In this document: one piece after another, positions 44,899-54,328 of the stretch
Layout: the number at the start of each line of letters is the position of its first letter
How positions within the stretch are numbered: the first letter of the stretch is position 1
Assembly (NCBI GenBank): GCA_030704615.1
Contig: CM060732.1
Span: 70,971,053 to 71,035,052, forward strand
Direction: 5' to 3'
Length of the DNA stretch: 64,000 bases
Source of the DNA: Takakia lepidozioides
Taxonomy: Eukaryota > Streptophyta > Takakiopsida > Takakiales > Takakiaceae
The notes under the pieces: generated by a model
Seen by the model: the letters and a program-made list of their open reading frames with translations, nothing else
Database searches by the model: none
What the model was told of the DNA's origin: nothing
Position numbers and translations under genes: made by a program

Positions 44899-46796
44899 TG
44901 TATCGCCATCCTGTCATGCACTGTCTGCAACTCCGTATGTAGTGCATTCACTTCTTGCAACTTGCTTTCATGCTGCACCTGCATTTGGTATAGCTGTTGC
45001 TTATGTGCTTCGTGCAACTGGTCTTGCGCGAGGCCTGCCTCAATCAATTGTTCCTTGGCCAATTGCAAAGCCATTTCTGTATTTCCCAAGTCCTGCTTCA
45101 TCTTGAGAGTGACCTCTTCATCGACCTTGTTTGCACACTCAGTGGCTAGTCGAGCCTCAAACTCCTTCCTGAGTTCCTCTCTCAAGGCTGTCAATTGGGT
45201 AATTGGAACATGGGATTTGACATAAGTCCCCAACAAATTAAGTGTCCTGCCTATGGAACTCATCAGCATTGCCTGTTGAGGGTCATCATGGTGAGGTTGC
45301 TGCTGTTCCTCCTGATCTTCAACAGTGTGATGTCTCACGAACCATTCAGGCCATTGTCCCACCGGATTTTCTTCCTGAACTACTTCATCTATCACCGGTG
45401 CTACAGTGTCATGACCTTCCGCCTGTGGTACCTCCGACACAGGTGTGTGTATTATATGCACCTCAGGATTTCCCTTGGGCAACTGTTGCACCTCTGGGAT
45501 CTCTGTCTCCTTGACCAGACCAGAATATTCATAGAGAAGGTCCCCCTTCTCCATTTCTGCCACTATCTGTTCTGTAGTTGGAATATCTAACCCTTCTCTT
45601 TCCAAATCAATTATTTCTGGTTGAGCTGCATGGATAACTTGTGACCTTGTGACAAGTCGATCAGCTGGCTGTGATGGTTGTGATACAGAAGTAACTTCCT
45701 CCTCCCTCTCTGAAGGTCCTGCTTCCAGTAATAGCATTTCTCTGTGCTGCTGTGCCCCTTCCTGACCATGAGCTTGGGAAACATTATCATGCGGAATCCG
45801 TGAAGCCAGTGGATCCGCCACTACAGTCTTTCCCCGTCTCTGCCTCTTAGTCTCGGGTTGCCCTGCTAGTCCACCCTCACTGTGTGAAGAGCCTTGCTCT
45901 TCCATTGCAGTTGTTTCTGGCTCAAACACTCCCATTTCCTTTCTTTCTTGCGCATCAAGTATGCCAGAATCAAGGATTATTTGAGCAATGATTGGGCCAG
46001 ACACTATGATAGGAGACTTTGCGGTAGTACCTTGTAATCTTTTCATCTCCTCTACCAGTGCGTTGTACATTATGTCCGCCCATTGTACCTCTTGTCCCTT
46101 CAGGCCTTTGAGTATTTCCTCCGTGAAGGATCTGCTCAAATACTGTTGGTTCTGTTTCATGGCAATCAGAACGTTCAATACCTGGCCTACCTCTTTTAGC
46201 CCTGGGTACACAGCCTTGGTACAAGCATAACCCTGAGTTTTAAAGAAACTCCCTTCTTGGAATAAGTCCCCTATTTGCAGTCTTGCCCTGTGTTCCTCCA
46301 CATGCACCTGACCTGCTGGCAATCGAAACAATTGCTGGAGGTATAGGGGAGTAATCATTAATTCAACTCCCTTCACCGTTGTTGTTCCTGTCCTTGGCTC
46401 AAAGTTCTGCAAAAATTGTAACATGTACTGTCTATGGTGTAATGTCCAATCTAGGCTTTGCAATCCTTGCAATCTCAGCTCCTCCAGTATCTGTATCGCC
46501 TGTGGGGTAGCAATCGTTTGTTTCTGCAGAATTGTGGTGCTCTTCACCCTGATTTCCTCCATTCCTCTCACTCTCTTCATTTTAGACTCACAGAACTGTT
46601 TTGGCTGTAACAACTGCAGGAATGCCTGTAGTGCACAAAGCATAAACGTATGGTTGCCGCAGAAAGCTATGGGTAATTTCTTGTAAGCCTGCGGGGCTTG
46701 CAAGCATCGCTCAAGAGAAAAGCTCCGCTCTGTCCTTTCGTGTCTATGCCACTGCGTAAGTAATATTGCGAGCGTATAGTCTGTTAGTTCCTCCAT
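44853..46796 (-). CDS. Element D extra protein, N-terminal part
   Basis: From the ATG at 46796 (MEELTDYTLAILL) about 647 codons. The open frame continues upstream to 47570 but there only translates repeat DNA, so this start is preferred. Residues about 1-290 form a helical domain (FCGNHTFMLCALQAFLQLLQ, LDWTLHHRQYMLQFLQNF, GVELMITPLYLQQLFRLPAG) that recalls the uncharacterised domains of plant transposon proteins. An acidic, Gln/Glu-rich middle follows, and then a long coiled coil (ALREELRKEFEARLATEC onwards) that continues in the next ORF. No catalytic motif seen. Confidence 0.6.
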   Translation of the reverse strand: MEELTDYTLAILLTQWHRHERTERSFSLERCLQAPQAYKKLPIAFCGNHTFMLCALQAFLQLLQPKQFCESKMKRVRGMEEIRVKSTTILQKQTIATPQAIQILEELRLQGLQSLDWTLHHRQYMLQFLQNFEPRTGTTTVKGVELMITPLYLQQLFRLPAGQVHVEEHRARLQIGDLFQEGSFFKTQGYACTKAVYPGLKEVGQVLNVLIAMKQNQQYLSRSFTEEILKGLKGQEVQWADIMYNALVEEMKRLQGTTAKSPIIVSGPIIAQIILDSGILDAQERKEMGVFEPETTAMEEQGSSHSEGGLAGQPETKRQRRGKTVVADPLASRIPHDNVSQAHGQEGAQQHREMLLLEAGPSEREEEVTSVSQPSQPADRLVTRSQVIHAAQPEIIDLEREGLDIPTTEQIVAEMEKGDLLYEYSGLVKETEIPEVQQLPKGNPEVHIIHTPVSEVPQAEGHDTVAPVIDEVVQEENPVGQWPEWFVRHHTVEDQEEQQQPHHDDPQQAMLMSSIGRTLNLLGTYVKSHVPITQLTALREELRKEFEARLATECANKVDEEVTLKMKQDLGNTEMALQLAKEQLIEAGLAQDQLHEAHKQQLYQMQVQHESKLQEVNALHTELQTVHDRMAIQCATLQLCLTNLQKK

Positions 46797-47280
46797 AGTT
46801 TCCAAGCTATAGCATTGATGGTCTGTCCCGTCGAGACGCCCGTTACTCAGAACGACGCCGCCTCTTGCGCTCAATTTCCCTCCATTTTCTTGATCCTTTC
46901 TCTGGTTTTCTATTGGCTGTATCCGCTGTGACTGGATTTTAGATTTTATTTTCTTTAGTGGACTTTCCCTGTTGGATAGTCCACTAGGATCACACATGTG
47001 ACAAGAATTCCGCTTTTCTGTACTTGCCGTTCGTTCCGTTTCCCTTTTTCCGTATTCATTAATGGGCCCGCCTTTCATCCCTTTTGACGGCCGTTCTTGT
47101 CCTCTTTCTTTTTGACACCTGTTCTTGCACTTCCTTCTCGGCTGTGTGTCGCGCCCTGACCTCCACGTGTCTATTTTTAAAGTAATTTCCGTTTTCTCTT
47201 CCGTCAGCCATTTTCCTGAAGTTATTATGCGTCCACTTGTCACTGATTCTATGGATCGTGTAACTTTAGTAGGCTGTGTT

Positions 47281-47570
47281 GAGCTGTGACAGGCTGTGTC
47301 ATACTGTGTTACGCTGTGATAGGCTGTGATGCACTGTGGTAAGCTGTGATAGGCTGTGACACGCTGTGGTAGGTTGTGATAGGCTGTGTTGCGCCGTGCT
47401 GGGCTGTGATAGGCTGTGTCACGTTGTGATGGGCTGTGATAGGCTGTGCTTTGCCTTGATGGGCTGTGATAGGCTGTGCTTTGCCTTGATGGGCTGTGAT
47501 AGGCTGTGCTTTGCCTTGATGGGCTGTGATAGGCTGTGTTTGCCTTGTGGGCTGTGATAGGCTGTGTCAC
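47281..47570. repeat. GGCTGTGATA tandem repeat with 30-bp higher-order units
   Basis: GGCTGTGATAGGCTGTG units throughout, with three successive 30-bp copies of CTTTGCCTTGATGGGCTGTGATAGGCTGTG at 47447-47540. Lies exactly between the integrase stop and the extra coding region. Translated on the minus strand it gives AYHSPSRQST repeats, which are not considered protein. Confidence 0.8.
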
Positions 47571-48510
47571 GTTGTTTTGCCCGCCCTGGTCATATATGCT
47601 GGCCTAGCGACAAGTGCTCCATACTCCGTTCGTAACACTGGTGCAGCCCGTGACTGCTCTTGCGGTTCAACATGCAAATCATGCTGCAAGGGTTTGTCAT
47701 GGATACCACTGTACCCCTTCAACTTATTTGCATTGACTCTTCCCAGCATTTCTTTGTTAATGGTTTGTAACATGGCGGTGTTGTTATCATACATCTTTTG
47801 TATGACATAAGGTCCTTTCCATGGTGATTTAAGCTTAGAAGCTTGAATCTTTCCTTTCTTCTGCAACCATAGAACCAAATCCCCCGTCTTAAAAGTCTTT
47901 AACTTGCCTTCATCAAACTGTTCCTTTCGCTTCATCTGAATTCTGGTCATATTATCAGCTGCATCAGCACGTACTTCTTCCACATGGTATAATTCATGTT
48001 TCCTGACCTTGATGGAGTCTTGCAATTCCATTCTTTTTCCCCACTCCGTTCTCATGGTAGGTAACAGGAATTCCACTGGAAGTAAGGCTTCCATACCATA
48101 AACTAATTGGAATGGTGTATACTTAGTGGTGACTTTATATGAAGTCCTGTATGACCACAAAGCTGTCAGCAGCTTTGTATCCCAATCCGTTCTGTTTGCA
48201 TTGACTATCTTAGCCAAGATAGTACATAGTATTTTGTTGGTAGCCTCTGCCTGCCCATTACCCTGTGGGTAATATGTTGTACTCTTTCTATGCACAATCA
48301 TAAACTCTTTAGTCAACAACTCAATGGTCTCATTCATGAAGTGACTTCCTTGATCACTGATAAATTCTAAGGGACAGCCAAATCGTGTAAGTATGTTCTC
48401 GTACAGGAACCTTGCTGTGGACTTGGCTGTGTTGTCCCTCAAAGCTTTAGCTTCCACCCACTTTGTAGTATAATCAGTGGCTATAATTATGCAAGGCCAT
48501 CCTTCCAGAT
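47567..48510 (-). pseudogene. Element D integrase core and C-terminus, first catalytic residue deleted
   Basis: Contains IIATDYTTKWVEAKAL, the second Asp (SDQGSHF), the Glu-containing GNGQAEATNK segment and the C-terminal KLKSPWKGPYVI region. The block that should hold the first catalytic Asp, between the zinc domain (CDECQR) and IIATDY, is missing and the frame changes at about 48480-48510. It therefore cannot encode an active integrase as it stands. The stop is at 47567-47569 beside the tandem repeat. Confidence 0.82.
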
Positions 48511-51500
48511 CTCTGCAAAGGTCCTAGCCTCTGACATTCATCACACTTCTGACAATACTCGTGTACATCTTTGAACAAAGTAGGCCACCAGTATCCTGCG
48601 AGTAGTATCTTTCTACTGGTAGTCTCTTCTCCAAAATGACCTCCAGCCACTCCTTTATGAACTTCCGCCAAAACTTTATTTACTTCATGGTGGTACAAGC
48701 ATCGTTTTAGTACTCCATCAGGTCCTAACTTATACATTCTGCTTCCTACCATAGTATAAGGTAAAGCTTTGATAGCGATTCTCTTCCTCTGCTCCTTACC
48801 ATAACTAGGTGGGCACTGACCATGAGCAAGGTAGTATCTGATTGGCCACTGCCAATCTAACCAGTCATCTGCACTTCCCTGCACCTCCACTGCAAAGAGA
48901 CTCGCATCTGGTAATTGATCATCTATTCCTGTGGCTGGTTCTCCTGTTGACAATCGTGACAAATGATCCGCCACAAGATGCAGTCTCCCAGGCTTGTAAA
49001 CAACCTCGAACTCAAACTCGTGCAAGATTATCAACCATCTTGCTATTCTTCCGCTTATCAGAGGTTTGTTTACCAGGTATATCAGAGCCTGGTGATCCAC
49101 ATAGAACATAAACTTCTTGCCCAACAGGTAATGCCTGAATTTCTTCACTGCATAGATCATTGCCAATGCTTCTCTTTCCGTTGTGCTATAGTTCCTCTCA
49201 GCACTGTTCATCAACCGGCTAGCATAGTACACAGGTGAATCTATATTCCCTGTAACATTCTGGGCTAACACCGCTCCCAACGCTTCTCCTGATGCATCGC
49301 AGTGAACATGGAATACTACATGCCAGTGAGGGTTAATCAGCACAGGTGTAGTTGTTACTGACAGTGTAAGTTCCTCAAATGCCTGTTGACATTCAGCTGT
49401 CCAGGCAAACACTGCATCTTTCTTCAGTAGTTTGCTCAATGGTGCTGCTATTTGTGCATACCTTTTGACAAATCTCCTGTAATAACTGGTTTGCCCAAGG
49501 AATCTCCGTAGACTTTTAACATTCACTGGTGGTGGAGAGGCTTTAATGGACTCTGTCTTTCTGGGATCCACAAGGAGTCCCTTCTTACACACAATGTGTC
49601 CCAGAAGCACCCCTGAGTTCACACAGAAAGTACACTTCTCTGGATTCAGGCCCAGACCTCTCATCCTGCATCTGGCCAAACATAACTCCAATTTATGCAA
49701 GTGCTCACTCTTAGAGCTGTACACACTGAAATCATCCAAGAATACCTGCATGAAATCATCCAGATACTCATGAAAAGATTCACTTATCACTCTCTGAAAG
49801 GTCGCTGGTGCATTACAAAGTCCAAAGGGCATGACTTTGTATGCATAAGCCCCCCAGTCTGTGATGAAAGCTGTTTTCCCTTGGTCTTCTTCTGCCACTT
49901 GCACTTGATTATAACCACTGAAGCCATCCATGAATGAGTACATCTCATGGCCTGCCACAGTGTCTAATACTGCTTCTGTGAATGGCAAAGGGAAAGGATC
50001 TTTCTTCGTACAAGCATTCAGCTTCTTATAGTTCACACATACTCTTAGTTTGCCATTCTTCTTGGGAACTATAACAATGGGTGACAACCAAGTTGTATAC
50101 TCTATTGGGTATATAAACTTAGCCTCAGCCAACTTCTTTATCTCTTCTCCAACCTTCTGTGCGTAGTTGGGATTCATTCTATACCTCGCCTGCTTGATTG
50201 GTACTGACCCTGGTTCCAGTTCAATCTTATGCTGACAGACTTCAGGTGGTATCCCTTTTAGATCCTCATAGCTCCAAGCAAATACATCTCTGTATTTGAT
50301 GAACAAGCTTTTAGCTTCTTCGAAGAATTCCGGCTCCAAATCAGCTCCTACTTTCACCATCCTCGGTTCCTCTTTAGTTCCCACATTTACTTCCCTCACC
50401 TGCTCATCAGCTGTGATTGTCCAACCAGTCACCACTTCATCCTGTAAGCTCACAGTGGCTGGTTCTTCTAGGATTTCTATTTCTCCTTCTCTTTCTTCAT
50501 AGAAATGTGATGGGTAAATGCTGGTTTCCTCTTCAGTTGGTGTTGCTGTCACTACACCACAGCAGATACCTCTCAAACAACTTAGGCTTTCCAGCCGCAT
50601 CTCTGCAACCTGCTCCCACTCTGGGTGTGCAGCAAATAGGGTAGCTTCCTGCTCCTCATCCAGTCCTCCTTTCCAGTCATACTCTCTGACTCCTCGAGGT
50701 CTTCTTGTAGCAGGTAATCTACTAGATTTCTTTGTGGTAATTTGTATCTCGTGTATCCCATTATGCACGGTTAGTAACTGAGAATTCCAGTCATGGAATA
50801 CCCTGGCCTGTTTCAGCCACGGACGTCCCAATAATAAGGAGTAAGCCTCCATGACTTCATCCATTTTTAATACAGTTACTGTGATCATAAAGATCATTTT
50901 CTGTATCTGTATCTTAACTCCTCTTATTAATCCCAATGGCTGTACACTTCTTTGATCTGCCATTGTTACTGTAAATGGGGCTGGTTTCATGTTACTTAGA
51001 CCAAGCTTCTTCCTTAATTGGTCTGTCATGATATTTACTCCAGAACCACCATCTATCAGTACATCAGTTAGTTCTGTGCTTCCAATTCTCAATTGGATTA
51101 CTGGCATAGAATCATCAAAGTCCATGACTGTTTCTCGCCCTTCCGGCTTCACATTATAACTGGTCACCTTGCTGTTCAGGTCTGTGTTTCCTGTCTCTTG
51201 GGCAATTCGATTGATTGCTTGATACAGCCTGTGCCTACAATAAGGTGCCACAGCTAATAGCTGTCCAATGGTAATTTCTGCTTTGGTCTGACATATTACT
51301 TCAGCCAAAGTCTCTTCATTACTTTGCATGTCTGCATCTTCTTTTTTCCTTTCTTCCTCACTCCCTTCTTCATCCGAATCAGAGGAATCTGCCACAGGAA
51401 TATCAGTACTCTTTTGCATTTCCCTTATAGTATCTGCCACTTCCTTGTGCAGTTCCTTCTCATCTTTCCAAGTCTCTTCATCTTCAGGCATATCATTGCC

Positions 51501-52184
51501 ACTTCCATTCTCATCTTCTTCCTCTTCTACTGGAGGTATTAGTTTGGCTTTACTTCTTGTTACTATCATTGTACTTACTTCTGGTACAACACATGGCCTA
51601 ACCATGTGAGCTGCCACCACTGGGCCCTCATTCACAGGAGCTCTCATCTCATTCTGGTGTCTTATCCAGAATGAACAGGCTGCCTTGCGATGTCCTGGCT
51701 GATTACAATAGTAACATAGCTCTTCACCATTGGGTCCTCGCCCTTGGTCTGTTCTTGGATTATTTCTATAATCCTGATTCCCGGGCTGGTAATTCCCCCT
51801 TGGATTACCCTGATAGTTGCCTCTGGAATTTCCTTGGTAATTCCCTCTTGAATTACCTCTCCCTTCCATGCCATTGTTATAACCACCAGACCTACCATAG
51901 TGGTCCTGATCATTGTTTCTTCTTGGCTGGGGCTGCACCTGATGCACCCTTACTTGCCTAGGTTCTCTTGCAGCTGTCCTTCTGTTGTAGTAACAATTCT
52001 CAGTAGAATGGTTATCCATTTTACAGATAGTACAGTGTTTCTCCTTCATGTGGCATTCTGTGGTGGTATGGCCTTCATTCTGGCACTTTGCACACCATAC
52101 ACCCTTCCTCCAATGTGTTGCAGCCTCTGTGGCATACTTCTTCAAGATTTCTTCCAATTTTTTTTCATAGTTATCCCTCTTCAA
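48474..52184 (-). CDS. pol: Element D Pol: zinc knuckles, protease, RT, RNase H, integrase zinc domain
   Basis: 1,236 codons without a stop. Zinc knuckles at residues 31-44 (CAKCQNEGHTTTEC), 51-64 and 157-170, with NSRGNYQG repeats between. Acidic spacer, then an aspartic-protease-like domain with VLIDGGSGVN at about 376, where Gly-Gly replaces the usual Thr/Ser-Gly. RT residues about 640-880 with the catalytic VFLDD at 814-818; RNase H about 955-1075 (FHVHCDASGEALG); integrase HHCC about 1165-1217. The FMDGFSGYNQ and FLDD style is seen in Tat/Athila-type elements. Gag ends in another frame just upstream, and this frame is open back to about 52280. Confidence 0.9.
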   Translation of the reverse strand: MKRDNYEKKLEEILKKYATEAATHWRKGVWCAKCQNEGHTTTECHMKEKHCTICKMDNHSTENCYYNRRTAAREPRQVRVHQVQPQPRRNNDQDHYGRSGGYNNGMEGRGNSRGNYQGNSRGNYQGNPRGNYQPGNQDYRNNPRTDQGRGPNGEELCYYCNQPGHRKAACSFWIRHQNEMRAPVNEGPVVAAHMVRPCVVPEVSTMIVTRSKAKLIPPVEEEEDENGSGNDMPEDEETWKDEKELHKEVADTIREMQKSTDIPVADSSDSDEEGSEEERKKEDADMQSNEETLAEVICQTKAEITIGQLLAVAPYCRHRLYQAINRIAQETGNTDLNSKVTSYNVKPEGRETVMDFDDSMPVIQLRIGSTELTDVLIDGGSGVNIMTDQLRKKLGLSNMKPAPFTVTMADQRSVQPLGLIRGVKIQIQKMIFMITVTVLKMDEVMEAYSLLLGRPWLKQARVFHDWNSQLLTVHNGIHEIQITTKKSSRLPATRRPRGVREYDWKGGLDEEQEATLFAAHPEWEQVAEMRLESLSCLRGICCGVVTATPTEEETSIYPSHFYEEREGEIEILEEPATVSLQDEVVTGWTITADEQVREVNVGTKEEPRMVKVGADLEPEFFEEAKSLFIKYRDVFAWSYEDLKGIPPEVCQHKIELEPGSVPIKQARYRMNPNYAQKVGEEIKKLAEAKFIYPIEYTTWLSPIVIVPKKNGKLRVCVNYKKLNACTKKDPFPLPFTEAVLDTVAGHEMYSFMDGFSGYNQVQVAEEDQGKTAFITDWGAYAYKVMPFGLCNAPATFQRVISESFHEYLDDFMQVFLDDFSVYSSKSEHLHKLELCLARCRMRGLGLNPEKCTFCVNSGVLLGHIVCKKGLLVDPRKTESIKASPPPVNVKSLRRFLGQTSYYRRFVKRYAQIAAPLSKLLKKDAVFAWTAECQQAFEELTLSVTTTPVLINPHWHVVFHVHCDASGEALGAVLAQNVTGNIDSPVYYASRLMNSAERNYSTTEREALAMIYAVKKFRHYLLGKKFMFYVDHQALIYLVNKPLISGRIARWLIILHEFEFEVVYKPGRLHLVADHLSRLSTGEPATGIDDQLPDASLFAVEVQGSADDWLDWQWPIRYYLAHGQCPPSYGKEQRKRIAIKALPYTMVGSRMYKLGPDGVLKRCLYHHEVNKVLAEVHKGVAGGHFGEETTSRKILLAGYWWPTLFKDVHEYCQKCDECQRLGPLQRSGRMALHNYSH

Positions 52185-52210
52185 CTTCTCCTTTCTCTTA
52201 CTCTTTCTTT

Positions 52211-53611
52211 TTAGTTCTTGCTCTTCTTCTTCATCTGACTCATCCTCAGAGTCCTCATCTTCTTTTTCTCTCTCCTGAGCATTCCCAATTGCTCAATTCT
52301 GTTCGCAGTTTCAAATGCCTCCTCCACTGTATTATGGGGTAACATATCCACTTTCTTTTGCAACTCTGGTCTTAGTCCACTCACAAACCAAGTCTTCTGT
52401 AAACCGGGTGCTGGTACTGCAGCCAGCTTTTTCATCATCAATTCCATCTTCTCCATATACTCTTCAACAGTTTCATGCTTCTTCTGCTTCAGCTGTTGTA
52501 AACTTCCATACACTTCATCCTCAGTTTTACTTGTCCTGAACCTATTTCGAAATGCTGTATTCAAGCCATTCCAGGTTAGGAAATGATTATCAGGGAATCT
52601 TGCATACCATTCACTTGCTTTCTTGATAAGTGAACAAGGAAACAGTCTCATCTTGGCATCATCGCCATTCTCATTGTTCACTATACACATGTGCTCAAAT
52701 TGGCTAATGTGTACATCGGGATCCCCTTTTCCTGAATATATTGGAAAGGGTGGTTTTGCCCGTGTTGGTTGTAACGCCATCTGTGGCCCTACCTTCTGCC
52801 CACTGACAGGTGCTGGCACCCTTGCTGGTGCTGGTCCTTCTGGACCTGTTGTTTTTGTGGTGGATCTTCCACCAAGTGGTGGCCCTTGAGCACTCCCTGC
52901 TTCTGGCCCCACGATATTCACAGTATTCCCAGCTTCAGTTGCACTACTTCCCACACTCCCTGTCCCCCCAGAGCCAGATCCAGGCAGCCCGCCTGATCCC
53001 CCTGAGCCGACACCTTCGTTGGCCTGTGATCCAAGTGCTCCACTTGATCCAGGTCCAACGGGTTGGGATGTCCTGGTTGTAGTCTCAACCTCAGCTGTTG
53101 GGTCTACTTCTTCATATTCTTCCTCTTCTAATTTCTTCTCTCTGTTTTCATCCTCCAAGTTCTGCCCTTGGGTTTCTTCTTCACTCATGTAACTCAACTG
53201 TAATGGTGTTGGAGAGTCTGAACTCTCCGTTGGCTCTGCCACATCCTCTTCTCCTTCTTCACCTTCTGCTTCAGAAACTGGAGTTCCTGCTTTTGGTGTT
53301 CCATGCCAACTCTTATCAAAGATTTCTGTCAAGTCTTTTATCCAAGGATGTACCTCAGATCTTTCACCTCGTGATTGATCTTCTTCCTGTACCAATTCCC
53401 TTAATCTTTCTTGCAAAGAAACAGAAGGAGTGGCATCCAACTCTAGTTCTTCCGGTATAGGTGATGCACTCTTTGATCTTAATGGTGTGAGAGGTCCAGA
53501 TGATTCCCCTATGTCTATTCCTCTCTCCCAAAGATATGGATAATTAGCTTTCAGATAGCTTTCTCTTTTTGCTGAATATCTCTGTCGTCTAGCTTCTCTT
53601 TCATCACTCAT
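52211..53611 (-). CDS. gag: Element D Gag
   Basis: 466 codons from MSDEREARRQRY. Acidic and Gly/Ser-rich N-terminal half, then the retrotransposon gag domain from about residue 290 (FPIYSGKGDPDVHISQFEHM, ASEWYARFPDNHF, VYGSLQQLKQKKHETVEEYM, FVSGLRPELQKKV). No zinc knuckle in this frame; the knuckles lie at the start of the pol ORF, so a frame change near 52250-52290 separates a normally continuous Gag. This may be an indel or a frameshift site. Confidence 0.88.
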   Translation of the reverse strand: MSDEREARRQRYSAKRESYLKANYPYLWERGIDIGESSGPLTPLRSKSASPIPEELELDATPSVSLQERLRELVQEEDQSRGERSEVHPWIKDLTEIFDKSWHGTPKAGTPVSEAEGEEGEEDVAEPTESSDSPTPLQLSYMSEEETQGQNLEDENREKKLEEEEYEEVDPTAEVETTTRTSQPVGPGSSGALGSQANEGVGSGGSGGLPGSGSGGTGSVGSSATEAGNTVNIVGPEAGSAQGPPLGGRSTTKTTGPEGPAPARVPAPVSGQKVGPQMALQPTRAKPPFPIYSGKGDPDVHISQFEHMCIVNNENGDDAKMRLFPCSLIKKASEWYARFPDNHFLTWNGLNTAFRNRFRTSKTEDEVYGSLQQLKQKKHETVEEYMEKMELMMKKLAAVPAPGLQKTWFVSGLRPELQKKVDMLPHNTVEEAFETANRIEQLGMLRREKKKMRTLRMSQMKKKSKN

Positions 53612-53632
53612 GTCCCATGTCTTTCATTTCTT

Positions 53633-54328
53633 TTAATGTGGCAATAACCAAAACTCTCTTCTGTAATATCTCTCGTATATGCCTGGGTTTCTTTCAAGCT
53701 TCAATGCACCCTTGGCTATACTTGAAGTCTCCGTTACCATATAACCATATGGCAAACAAGTCTGAAAAGCTGTTCTTGGTGTGAGTTTGATCCACAAAAT
53801 ATCCTTTGGAATCCAATTCTTTACCAGTACAAGCTCTTCATGCATATGAGTATAAACATTCACCTTTCTTTCTTCCCAGCCTTCAAACTCTACTCGTTTA
53901 ATGGATAGCAATGCTATCACATAAACCAATGTTGGTAACCAACGTGCTCTTCCTCTACAGGCTACCTGATAAATCTTTATCACTCCTTTCTCCAGACCCC
54001 ATTCTGGATCAGCATCATGCACTCGTTTAAGAATATTTTCTTTACAACCGTCTGGCAATTCCAAGAACCTTTGAAAGAATTGTTTGGACAATCTTTCTTC
54101 CTTCGTTCCACAGGGAATTTGATTCACTTCAAATTCTTTAATGGTCCAACCACCATGATCCCACCAGATGCCTGTCACATCTGGTTGTTCATGTCTCAGG
54201 TCCCCAGTATGGTCGCCAAATGTCGCGCGGCTTTTACTCACCCATCCCTTCGCTATTCGAGGCGGAAACTCCAAGATAGAAGAGTTGGAAATCTCTAAGT
54301 ACTCAGCCCGCGCAGAACAATCAGTCAT
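53633..54328 (-). CDS. Element D extra ORF upstream of gag, starting inside the 5' LTR
   Basis: 231 codons. The ATG at 54326-54328 and the first 36 codons lie in the LTR; the frame then runs through the primer-binding site and stops 19 bases before the gag ATG. Aromatic and charged sequence (GIWWDHGGWTIKEFEVNQ, RARWLPTLVYVIALLSIKR, YERYYRREFWLLP). No family recognised. Ogre/TatV-type elements are known to carry an additional ORF before gag, so a similar unknown role is possible. Its intactness in an otherwise decaying element argues for coding, but translation is unproven. Confidence 0.6.
   Translation of the reverse strand: MTDCSARAEYLEISNSSILEFPPRIAKGWVSKSRATFGDHTGDLRHEQPDVTGIWWDHGGWTIKEFEVNQIPCGTKEERLSKQFFQRFLELPDGCKENILKRVHDADPEWGLEKGVIKIYQVACRGRARWLPTLVYVIALLSIKRVEFEGWEERKVNVYTHMHEELVLVKNWIPKDILWIKLTPRTAFQTCLPYGYMVTETSSIAKGALKLERNPGIYERYYRREFWLLPH
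54201..54220 (-). other. Element D primer-binding site
   Basis: On the minus strand TTTGGCGACCATACTGGGGA directly follows the 5' LTR. Its TGGCG...GGGGA style resembles the sites of plant Tat/Athila-type elements rather than the initiator-Met site of element A. The primer tRNA was not identified. Confidence 0.6.

Noticed and set aside
46797-47570. N-terminal extension of the element D extra ORF (AYHSPSRQST repeats)
   Set aside because: The frame opens only at GTG and translates the tandem repeat and a low-information stretch; the first good ATG is at 46796.
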